DNA from: an uncultured Bacteroidales bacterium
GTDB taxonomy: Bacteria > Bacteroidota > Bacteroidia > Bacteroidales > UBA932
Reading direction: 5' to 3'
Length of the DNA: 64,000 nucleotides
Assembly (NCBI GenBank): GCA_900316955.1
Contig: ONEX01000008.1
Coordinates: 88,963 to 152,962, forward strand
Shown piece by piece: positions 7,767-15,534 of this stretch; the first letter of the stretch is position 1; each line of letters begins with the position of its first letter. The notes beneath the pieces are model-generated. The model was given only the letters and a program-made list of their open reading frames with translations, searched no databases and was not told the origin of the DNA. The translations under genes and the position numbers were made by a program.

Positions 7767-9347
7767 TTAATTGTTGAACGGCTTGGCATCCCACCACAGG
7801 CGCACGCCTGCGTTGTCCACGCCGCCGAGGGCCGCGACGCCGGAAGCATAGCCTTCGGGGTTGTCGGTCTGCTCGGAGACGGGGTAGGGGACGCGACGGA
7901 TGCCCTGGTCGGTATTCACGATGCCGTTGGAGAAGTTCTTCGCCGGAGGGACGAGCACCGGGTAGTGGAGGCGGCGGTATTCCGCCCACGCCTCGGCGCT
8001 GTTCGGGAACAGGGCGATCCACTTCTGGGTGGCGATCTTCTCGAGCTTCTTCTCGTCGGAATCGGCGTTGTTCCAGGCGATCGTGACGGTGGAAGGAGCG
8101 CTGGCGTTGGCCCGGGCCACGTTGTCCTTGAAGTCGGCCGGCTTGGCAGAGGTGTTCGCGATGTAGGCGGAGGCGCCTTCGGCACCCCACTCCTCGAAGG
8201 AGAGCTTGATGCCCTGCTCGTAGAACTCCTGGGCCGTACCGCCCATGTTCCAGCCTTTCAGGGCGCCTTCGGCGCGGAGGAAGGCCACTTCGGCGGCGTT
8301 CAGCCAGCAGATCTTGTAGATACCGGCGTTCGGGGCGGAGACCTTCGCGGCGGTGTTCTTGTAGTTGGTCCAGCTGGACGGGGAGATGCCCGGACGCACG
8401 CCGTGGAGCTTGCCGTCGCCGGCGGGCTTGGCGTACAGGAACATGCGGGGATCGTTGTAACCGTTCAGGTAGGAATCCAGGGAAGCGCCCACCTGGGTGT
8501 CCGCGTCGTTGAACTCCACGTTGATGGTGTAGATCGGATGGCGGACGCCGGCCTCGGCGATAACCGCGTTGTCGCTGTTGGCGACGACGACGCCGAAGGG
8601 GCTGTTGATGGACTTCTCGGCCTCTTCCCGGGCGAGGGACGGGTCGGCATAGCTGACGCGCATCGCCAGGCGGAGGCGCAGGGAGTTCGCGAAGCGGACC
8701 CACTTGGCGGCGTCGCCGCCGTACACGAGGTCGTAATCCTCGAGGAGCTTGGCGCCGGAGGCGGCCACCTTCTCGAGCACTTCGATGGACTCGTCGAGCT
8801 CGTCGAAGAACTGGACATAGACCTGGTCGAGCGGGTCGTAGAGGTTGGAGAGGTCGCCGGTGTGGGCGTAGGCGATCGGGCCGTAGTAGTCGGCCACCTG
8901 GTGCATCGAGGCCACTTTCAGGACCTTGGCGAGCGCCAGTTCGTTCTCCATCCCGTATTCGATGGCGGCGTTTTCGAAGTTCGTGTAACCGCCCATCGCA
9001 TACTGGTACTTGACGGTGAACATCCGGCGGTGCCAGCCGTCGTTCACGTCCCAGCCGGCGTTGTGGCCGTCGCTCAGGGTCGGGGCCATGTAGCCGCACC
9101 AGGTCTCGGCGCACAGGTTGTACATGATCTGGTAGTCGGAGTCCAGCCAGGTTCCGTCGCGGTAGATGATGACGGAACGTTCGAGCTGCTGGAGCATGCC
9201 GCCGAGGGCGAGACCGTCCTGGGCCATCTGCTCGTCGCTCACGCCATAGACGTTCTCGGCCAGCTTTTCAAAGTTCTTGGTGCACCCGGCAAGGACGGTC
9301 AGCGCTGCGACCGCCGCAAGCATATATTTGGAAATGTTCTGTTTCAT
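7767..9347 (-). CDS. SusD/RagB-like nutrient-binding outer-membrane lipoprotein
   Basis: The 526-residue product belongs to the SusD-like group found next to SusC. It has a lipoprotein signal (ALTVLAGC), a helical TPR-like core with KWVRFANSLRLRLAMRVSY, and the C-terminal segment QKWIALFPNSAEAWAEYRR, typical of the SusD_like_2 family. It would form the lid of the SusC channel at the cell surface. I start at the ATG at 9347 (MKQNISKY); in-frame ATGs at 9356 and 9374 lie in the SusC end and add no signal-peptide sequence. It is 11 bases downstream of the SusC stop. Confidence 0.9.
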   Translation of the reverse strand: MKQNISKYMLAAVAALTVLAGCTKNFEKLAENVYGVSDEQMAQDGLALGGMLQQLERSVIIYRDGTWLDSDYQIMYNLCAETWCGYMAPTLSDGHNAGWDVNDGWHRRMFTVKYQYAMGGYTNFENAAIEYGMENELALAKVLKVASMHQVADYYGPIAYAHTGDLSNLYDPLDQVYVQFFDELDESIEVLEKVAASGAKLLEDYDLVYGGDAAKWVRFANSLRLRLAMRVSYADPSLAREEAEKSINSPFGVVVANSDNAVIAEAGVRHPIYTINVEFNDADTQVGASLDSYLNGYNDPRMFLYAKPAGDGKLHGVRPGISPSSWTNYKNTAAKVSAPNAGIYKICWLNAAEVAFLRAEGALKGWNMGGTAQEFYEQGIKLSFEEWGAEGASAYIANTSAKPADFKDNVARANASAPSTVTIAWNNADSDEKKLEKIATQKWIALFPNSAEAWAEYRRLHYPVLVPPAKNFSNGIVNTDQGIRRVPYPVSEQTDNPEGYASGVAALGGVDNAGVRLWWDAKPFNN

Positions 9348-9358
9348 AGGGCACATGC

Positions 9359-12300
9359 TTATTTGACGATGCACACGGCGACGCGGTTGGATTCGGGGCT
9401 CAGGGAAGCGTCCCGGTCTCCGGCGACGGAGTTCTCGGTGATACGGCTGCGGGCGATGCCGGCCTTCACGAGCATGTCGACGACCTTGGCGGCGCGCTGC
9501 CGGGAAAGCTCGGTGTTGATCTGGTCGGTGCCGGTGCCGCTGTCGGCGTAACCGGTGACGGTGATCTTGGCATCCGGGTTCTCGGAGAGCACCTGGACGA
9601 TGCGTCCGAGCTTGAGGGCTTCCTCCGGGCGGATCTCGGCCTTGCCGATGATGAAGAAGAGGTCGTCATTGTAGGAGCTCACGGCGGGAACCTTGACTTC
9701 CTTCACGACTTCCTTGACCACTTCCTTCTCGACCACCTTCTCCACGACCTTCTCGACCACCTTGGGCTCGGAAGGAACATAGACGGGAGCCGGGGCGGCC
9801 TTCGCGGCGGTGCTGCCGCCGAAGCGCATCTTCACGGCGAAACCGAGGCTCCGGGTGGAAGGCTGCATGAAGTAGTCGATGCCCTGGTTGTATGTACCCA
9901 CGTTGGAGGTCATTTCCGGATCGAACGGGGCCTTGAGGTACAGCATGGCGAGGTTGTTGCCCACCACGGAGAGGGTGATGCCCTTGACCCAGGCGCCGAG
10001 CTTCTTGACCGGCAGGTCATAGTTCAGGGAGACCTCGGCGAGCCGGGCGTTCGTCGCGGAATAGACGTACTGGCTCATGATGCCGTCGCGGATGCCGAGG
10101 GTCTGGTAGTAGCCCTGGACGTCGGAGGTCTTCATTCCGTTGAATTCGAAGAAACCCTTCTCGCGGGCGTCGGCGGTATCCTGTGACACACCGTAGTAGT
10201 CCAGGATGGCCTGCGTCTTGGAGATGGCGATGCCGCCCAGGCGGGCGGTGAACAGCCAGTTCAGGGTGAGGCCGTTCCAGCCCAGGTGACCGCCCCAGGA
10301 GAGGCGGTGCTTGGCATCGGTGGAACCGGCGAAGATCATGTCCTTCTCGTCGTAGTCGGCGATGATCATGCCGTCGGCGTTCAGCTTGTAGAAGCCGTGC
10401 TCGTCGGTGGCGATCGTGGTCACGTACACGTCACCGAGGGTGCCGCCTTCGTACAGGAAGTTGTTCACGCCGCCGAAACCGCCCATGGGCAGGCCGTTGC
10501 CGTCACGCATCGTGCCGCTCACGGGATCGCGGAACTGCAGGTCCACGATCTTGTTCTTGTTCCAGGTCCAGGTGAGGTAGGTGCCGTAGTTCCACTTGCC
10601 GCGGCTGTCGTCGAAGCGGAGAGCCATCTCGACGCCGGTGTTGTCCACGCGGCCGCCGTTCAGGTACATGTCCGTGCTGAGGGAGGTGGTGGAGATACGG
10701 GGATCGTAGAACTGGTTGAAGGTCTTCGCGTAGTAGTAAGTCGCGTCGATCTGCAGCTTGCTGTCGAAGAAATGGATGTTCGTACCGAGTTCCCAGGACT
10801 TCGTGCGCTCGGGGACGAGCTCGGTGTTGCGGCGGCGGGCGCTGGTGGCGACGTTGCCGCTCACCTGCTCGTGGCGGGGATCCAGCAGGAACAGGGACGG
10901 ATCCGGGGCGTTACCCACTTCGGAGTAGGAGCCGCGGATCTTCCAGTACGGGAAGAAGGAGCTCTTCAGGAACGGAAGGAGCTCGGTCACGATGCCGGAA
11001 AGGCCGATGGTCGGATAGGTGATGCCGCCGGCCGTGTAAAGCGCGGAGTTCCAGTCCACGCGGTAGGTCATGTCCAGATAGACCTTGCTGCGATAGCCCA
11101 GCTGGGCGTTCGCGAACACGGACTGGTTCTGGTAGCGGTAACCGCGGGAGGAAAGCAGCGTGTGGGAGTTGTTCTGGTCGATGTTGCTCAGGTCGAACTT
11201 GTTGTTGACGGTCTTGAGCGGACCGGAGACGTTGTCCGACCGGAAGGTGATGTCGTCGATGTTGGCGCCCACCACGCCGGTGAGGTTGAGCACATTGTCA
11301 CCGAAATACTTGTTGAAGGTGGCGAGGACCTCGCCGAACTTCTGCTCGGTGTACTGGTTCACGCGGCCGTAGAAGCCGTGCTTGGAACCTTCGGTGAAGA
11401 GGGTGTTCGTGGAGGCGTCGAACTTGCGCTCCTGGACCTCGTCGGTGCGGTCGTACTTGGCGCGGGCGCTCAGGGTCAGCCACTTGAAAGGCTTGTAGGA
11501 GAGCTGGCCGGAACCCATCATACGGTTCTTCTGGTTCTGCCACTTCTGGTGCTCGGTGATCCAGTAGGGATTCTGCATCGAGTGCTCGAAGTCGTAGGGC
11601 CAGTACTGGGTCTTGATGTTGCGGCCGGCGTCATAGCGCTCGTACACGCCCACCTTGGAGAAGTCGTCTCCCGCAGGGAACAGGTACACCGGGACGATCG
11701 GGTTTCCGTATTCGCCCTGGGCGATCATGTTCTGCTCGTCCACGCGGCCGTAGGTCATGTTCACGTCCATCGTGAGGATGTCCTTCACAAGGTCGGTGGT
11801 GTTGCGGAAGGAGAGGTTGTAACGGTCCACATTGTTGTTATGGACGATGCCACGGGCGTTCGCGACTGCGGCGGAGACATAGGTCTGGCTGCGGTCGGTA
11901 CCCGTCGACAGGGCGATGGAGTTCACCTCGTTCACACCCGTCTGGAAGAAGTCGCGCGGGTTGTAGGTGGACGGGGTGTCCAGCTTCGCGCCCCAGCTGT
12001 AGTAGGAGCCGGGGGAGGACGGGCCGTACGTGTTCTGGAACTGCGGCATCACATAGGCGCGGGAAAGGGTCGTGGAGTTCGAGTAGTCGATGTCCAGCCG
12101 GTCCTTGCCGCCCTTCTTGGTGGTGATGATGATGACGCCGTTCGCCGCGTTGGCACCGTACAGGGCCGCCGCGGACGGGCCGGAGAGGACGGAGATCGAC
12201 TCGATGTCGTCCTGGTTCAGGGAACCGAGCACGTCACCGGTCTGGCCGGCGCCGGCATAGACGCCTTCCGGCTGGGAACCGCGCAGGGACTGCATCGGGA

Positions 12301-12649
12301 TACCGTCGATCACATACAACGCATTGTTGTTGTTGGAGATGGACTTGGAACCGCGCATCACGATACGGGATGCGCCGCCCGCGCCCGTGGAGGACTGGCT
12401 GATGGATACGCCCGCCACCTTGCCGTTCAGGCCGTTGACGAAGGAACCCACCGGACTCACCGTCTCCACTTTGGCCTGCTGGACATTGTAGGAGAGGGAT
12501 TTTTCCTCCTTGCGGATACCCATGGCGGTGACCACCGTCGCGTTGAGCGCGATGTTGTCCGACGCCAGGGTGACATCGATGACCGAACGGCCTCCGATCT
12601 GCTCGACGGCGTCTTTCTGGCCGATGTAGGAGAAGCGGAGGGCCTCCGC
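9359..12649 (-). CDS. SusC-like TonB-dependent receptor body with fused C-terminal OmpA-like domain (5' part cut off by TAG)
   Basis: This is the main part of a SusC/RagA transporter. The frame is open from the codon after the TAG at 12652-12650; the first plausible start codons inside are GTG at 12535 and the ATG at 12523. The plug domain is clear (VSPVGSFVNGLNGKVAGVSI and GPSAAALYGANAANGVIIIT) and the barrel reaches about 9830. Beyond it comes a linker rich in VVEKVVEK/VVKEVV repeats (about 9690-9790) and then an OmpA-like domain (about 9362-9690) with GYADSGTGTDQINTELSRQRA; the Asp of GYAD and the Arg of SRQRA, which bind peptidoglycan in OmpA, are kept. The linker and domain look like the end of Bacteroidota OmpA proteins. 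Without the 5' piece the product lacks a signal peptide, so function depends on whether the TAG is real. Confidence 0.85.
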   Translation of the reverse strand, partial: AEALRFSYIGQKDAVEQIGGRSVIDVTLASDNIALNATVVTAMGIRKEEKSLSYNVQQAKVETVSPVGSFVNGLNGKVAGVSISQSSTGAGGASRIVMRGSKSISNNNNALYVIDGIPMQSLRGSQPEGVYAGAGQTGDVLGSLNQDDIESISVLSGPSAAALYGANAANGVIIITTKKGGKDRLDIDYSNSTTLSRAYVMPQFQNTYGPSSPGSYYSWGAKLDTPSTYNPRDFFQTGVNEVNSIALSTGTDRSQTYVSAAVANARGIVHNNNVDRYNLSFRNTTDLVKDILTMDVNMTYGRVDEQNMIAQGEYGNPIVPVYLFPAGDDFSKVGVYERYDAGRNIKTQYWPYDFEHSMQNPYWITEHQKWQNQKNRMMGSGQLSYKPFKWLTLSARAKYDRTDEVQERKFDASTNTLFTEGSKHGFYGRVNQYTEQKFGEVLATFNKYFGDNVLNLTGVVGANIDDITFRSDNVSGPLKTVNNKFDLSNIDQNNSHTLLSSRGYRYQNQSVFANAQLGYRSKVYLDMTYRVDWNSALYTAGGITYPTIGLSGIVTELLPFLKSSFFPYWKIRGSYSEVGNAPDPSLFLLDPRHEQVSGNVATSARRRNTELVPERTKSWELGTNIHFFDSKLQIDATYYYAKTFNQFYDPRISTTSLSTDMYLNGGRVDNTGVEMALRFDDSRGKWNYGTYLTWTWNKNKIVDLQFRDPVSGTMRDGNGLPMGGFGGVNNFLYEGGTLGDVYVTTIATDEHGFYKLNADGMIIADYDEKDMIFAGSTDAKHRLSWGGHLGWNGLTLNWLFTARLGGIAISKTQAILDYYGVSQDTADAREKGFFEFNGMKTSDVQGYYQTLGIRDGIMSQYVYSATNARLAEVSLNYDLPVKKLGAWVKGITLSVVGNNLAMLYLKAPFDPEMTSNVGTYNQGIDYFMQPSTRSLGFAVKMRFGGSTAAKAAPAPVYVPSEPKVVEKVVEKVVEKEVVKEVVKEVKVPAVSSYNDDLFFIIGKAEIRPEEALKLGRIVQVLSENPDAKITVTGYADSGTGTDQINTELSRQRAAKVVDMLVKAGIARSRITENSVAGDRDASLSPESNRVAVCIVK

Positions 12650-12874
12650 CTACGCCGGGACGGTGATCGAATAGTGACCGTCCAGGTCGGTGATGGCACC
12701 TACCGAGGTATCTCCCTCCACGACGACGCTGGCGCCGATGAGCGGTTCTCCGAAGTCATCGGTGACGGTACCCGTGATGGTCCGGTTCTGGGCCAGGGCG
12801 AGTCCGCCAGCGATGAACAGCCCCGACAGGGCCGCAAGGGTCCTGGTCAAGACTTTCTTTAGTTGGAAACTCAT
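12650..12874 (-). pseudogene. 5' fragment of the SusC gene, ended by an in-frame TAG
   Basis: The 74-residue piece has a signal peptide (LSGLFIAGGLALAQ) and most of a carboxypeptidase-regulatory-like beta-sandwich (ITGTVTDDFGEPLIGASVVV), the standard N-terminus of SusC proteins. It ends VPA-stop, and the same frame goes on at once with AEALRFSYIGQKDAVEQIGG, which is the expected next strand. A single base change (for example from GAG, CAG or AAG to TAG) explains the break. TAG also ends the GH92 gene and the double-LamG gene here, so it is a true stop codon in this genome. A sequencing error or a real nonsense mutation are both possible. Confidence 0.8.
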
Positions 12875-12940
12875 AAGGTTGATTGGTTGGTTGATAATAG
12901 GTTGTTAAGTATTATGTTCCGATTTCGTTAAAAAATCTCA

Positions 12941-12948
12941 CAAAGATA
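12941..12948 (-). promoter_or_regulatory. -7 box of the SusC-led operon
   Basis: The minus strand reads TATCTTTG, a perfect TAnnTTTG box, 67 bases before the SusC ATG at 12874. The only upstream TTTG is 24 bases away, longer than the usual 19-21, so a regulated promoter is possible. The rest of the 107-base spacer shows no other clear element. Confidence 0.5.
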
Positions 12949-12981
12949 CGGATAATAGTTAAGGAATAAAAGCAAATGGCC

Positions 12982-13713
12982 TTATTTCTTCCAGGCCCAT
13001 ATCTGCAGCTTCTCCTCCGTCGGCTTCCCGTCCACCAAGGGCTGCACGGCGAATTTCACCGTGTCCAGACCGTCGGGCATCGTGAACTTCACGTGGATGG
13101 TGTCGCGCTCGTCGGCCTTCATCTTGCCGGGCTGACGCATCCGGAGATAGGGTTTCCACGAATCGGGAATGTCGAAGACGATGTTCGCCTTGCGGGTGTT
13201 TCCGTTCCCGTGGCGGAAGAAGAAGTCGCCCGTCTCGCCGGGCCGGAGGGCGCCGTAGCTGAGCACCTTGTGGCTCATGTACAGCCCTTCGCCGTAAGCA
13301 TAGGGGCGGTCCTCCTCGATCGGGTGGTTGAAGCCGATGACTTCGCCCTTGATGGCGAAGGTGCGGACGTTCACCGGGGAGTGCTGGTAACGCACCTGGA
13401 TTTCCTCCCGCATCGGCCCGGGCCGGTACGCGGGATTGTAGGTGACTTCCAGCACCTCGTCGGCCCCCGGCGGCACCGGTTTCCGGTCGAACTTGGCCTC
13501 CGTGCACCCGCAGGGGGTGTAGAGCTGGACCGGGTACAGGGTGTCCGGGTACACATTCTTGGCCACGAGCCGGACGGTCACCGGCCCCTCGATCTCCTTG
13601 ATCTTGCCCAGGTCGGCCTCCCGGCCTTCGGACGTCCGAATGGTCCGGATGCCGTCCTTGGGGGCGCAGGCGGCTGCGAAAAGCAGGGAAAGGAACAATA
13701 CTTTTTTCATCAT
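12982..13713 (-). CDS. DUF1573 lipoprotein
   Basis: The 243-residue product has a lipoprotein signal (LFAAAC, Cys16) and a DUF1573 domain, recognisable by CGCTEAKFDRKPVPPGADEV at about residues 68-87. DUF1573 is an immunoglobulin-like fold common in Bacteroidota exported proteins; its function is unknown. The start overlaps the stop of the GH29 gene by four bases, so it is translated as the last gene of the GH29-GH2-GH3-GH43 operon. Its place in a carbohydrate operon may be incidental. Confidence 0.75.
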   Translation of the reverse strand: MMKKVLFLSLLFAAACAPKDGIRTIRTSEGREADLGKIKEIEGPVTVRLVAKNVYPDTLYPVQLYTPCGCTEAKFDRKPVPPGADEVLEVTYNPAYRPGPMREEIQVRYQHSPVNVRTFAIKGEVIGFNHPIEEDRPYAYGEGLYMSHKVLSYGALRPGETGDFFFRHGNGNTRKANIVFDIPDSWKPYLRMRQPGKMKADERDTIHVKFTMPDGLDTVKFAVQPLVDGKPTEEKLQIWAWKK

Positions 13714-15527
13714 AATCCGCTGACGGTGTCGTTATAGAGCCCGAACCCGTTCAGGACGGGGCAGGCGAGGGAGGATTTGATCCGGATGCGCACGGCATCG
13801 GCCGTGACGGAACTTCCCAGGACGATGCGCTTGTGGCCGATGGTGCTCTTGGTGCCGTTGCCCCAGGACTTCCAGCTGCCGCCGGAACGGACCTGGATCT
13901 CGAAGCTTTCCACGCGCTGGCCCAGCGGGATGTACTCCTGGAGCATCACGCGGTTGAACGTCTTCTCGCCGGAAAGCGTGAATTCGATGTCCACGGCCTT
14001 CACGTCGTCATTCGTGGCGAAATAGGAGTCATAGTTCCCGTCCAGCATCTTCGCCGGGCCATATTTGTCCGGATTGTCGCCGCGGACGGCCGTCGCCGTG
14101 GCGGTGGCCCCGTCGGCGAGGTTCGTGGCGAACACCGCCTCCCGCATCTTCGTGAAGGCTTCGATCACCTTCACTTCCTTGTCGTCGATGACGCCCTTGT
14201 CGGACGGCGGCACGTTCATCAGGAACACGGAGTTGCGTCCGACACTCTTGTAATAGAGGTCCATCAGCTCCTTCGCCGTCTTCCGGCTGTCGTTCGCGCC
14301 GTAGAACCAGCCGTTGTGATCGCCGATTTGCTGGATGGAGAAGTCGGATTCGGCCGGGCACCAGGAGGCGGCGCCCTTGTCGCCGGAGCCCAGGTAGGCC
14401 TCGTAGTTGCCGGGCAGGTTGCTCGGGGTGAGCCGGCGGCCCGCGATGTCCAGGGTGGCCCAGTCGGTCTCCCCGGCGACGCCGGCCTCATTGCCCACCC
14501 AGCGGCAGCCGGGGCCGCCGTTGGAGAAGATGACGCACTGCGGGTTGGCGTCGAAGACGACCTGGTTCACGGACGCCCAGTCGAAGTTCCCGGCGTGGTT
14601 GCCGTCGAACCACATCTCCACGACGGGCGCGTACTTGGTCATCAAGTCCTTGAGGGCGTTCTTGTACATGGTCTCATACTCGGCCGTGCTCTTGCCGGAC
14701 ACTTCGATCATCCGGTCCCAGGGGGAGAGGTAGATGCCCATGTTCACGCCGTACTTGTTACAGGCGTCGCGGAGGGCCTGGAGCACGTCGGTATGGTTCG
14801 AGCAGCCGGCGTTGGCCACGTCCGTCGTGCTCTCCGGATTGTCCCAGAGGCAGAATCCGTCGTGGTGCTTGGCGGTGATGATGATCTCGCCGAACCCGTT
14901 GTCCTTCGCGGTCTTCACCCACTGGTCCGCGTCGATGGTCGTGGGCTTGTAGTTCTGGAGCAGGAGGCTCTCGGACCAGGCTTTTCCGTTGCAGTTGGGA
15001 TTCTCGCCGTCCCAGCCGGAGAAGGTGGCCTGGCCGTAGTGGTAGAACATCAGCAGCTCTTGGCGCTGCCAGGCGAGCTGCCCTTCCGTGGGCACGGCGC
15101 CGAAGGCGGCCGGTGCGCCCGGGTCGGAGGGCGTGGGCGGGGCCGGCGGATCCGGCGTCGTGCCGCCGGTCACGGTGACGGGGCAGGTGGCGGTGAAGCC
15201 GCCGTCCACCGTCGTGACGGTGATGACGGCGTTGCCGGCGGCGACGGCCTTGACCTGGCCGTCCTCCTTGCCCACCGTTGCGACGGACTCCTTGTCGGAA
15301 GACCAGGTCACGCGGGGGTTGGTGGCGTTTTTCGGGGTCACGCGGGCGCCGAGATGGAACCCTTCGCCCACCTTGAGCTCCAGGTTGGCGCGCGTGATCG
15401 CGACGCCGGTCACGGAGACGGTGTCGTCTTTTTCTTCGGGCGTCTCGGGCGCCGGTTTCGGTGTGCATGTGCAGGCGGTCGCCAGGAGGGCGGCCGTCGC
15501 AAGCAAATTTCGGAGGTTTTTCATCAA
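13710..15527 (-). CDS. GH29 alpha-L-fucosidase with BIG2 and discoidin-like domains
   Basis: The 605-residue product is a predicted lipoprotein (LLATACTC). Residues about 36-120 form a bacterial Ig-like (BIG2) domain, then a Pro/Thr linker, then a GH29 barrel (about 145-470) with the family stretch IIITAKHHDGFCLW and the nucleophile Asp308 in VVEMWFDGNHAG. Residues about 475-600 look like an F5/8-type (discoidin) carbohydrate-binding domain. GH29 enzymes remove alpha-linked fucose; the missing strong match to the general acid region of GH29-A and the F5/8 tail fit the more selective GH29-B group, but that is a guess. It lies between the GH2 gene (7-base gap) and the DUF1573 gene (overlap). 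Confidence 0.9.
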   Translation of the reverse strand: MMKNLRNLLATAALLATACTCTPKPAPETPEEKDDTVSVTGVAITRANLELKVGEGFHLGARVTPKNATNPRVTWSSDKESVATVGKEDGQVKAVAAGNAVITVTTVDGGFTATCPVTVTGGTTPDPPAPPTPSDPGAPAAFGAVPTEGQLAWQRQELLMFYHYGQATFSGWDGENPNCNGKAWSESLLLQNYKPTTIDADQWVKTAKDNGFGEIIITAKHHDGFCLWDNPESTTDVANAGCSNHTDVLQALRDACNKYGVNMGIYLSPWDRMIEVSGKSTAEYETMYKNALKDLMTKYAPVVEMWFDGNHAGNFDWASVNQVVFDANPQCVIFSNGGPGCRWVGNEAGVAGETDWATLDIAGRRLTPSNLPGNYEAYLGSGDKGAASWCPAESDFSIQQIGDHNGWFYGANDSRKTAKELMDLYYKSVGRNSVFLMNVPPSDKGVIDDKEVKVIEAFTKMREAVFATNLADGATATATAVRGDNPDKYGPAKMLDGNYDSYFATNDDVKAVDIEFTLSGEKTFNRVMLQEYIPLGQRVESFEIQVRSGGSWKSWGNGTKSTIGHKRIVLGSSVTADAVRIRIKSSLACPVLNGFGLYNDTVSGL

Positions 15528-15534
15528 GTTTGGG

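Noticed and set aside
12650-12652. TAG recoded as an amino acid
   Set aside because: Other genes in the window end in TAG, for example GH92 at 195-197 and the lipoprotein at 2598-2600, so it serves as a normal stop.
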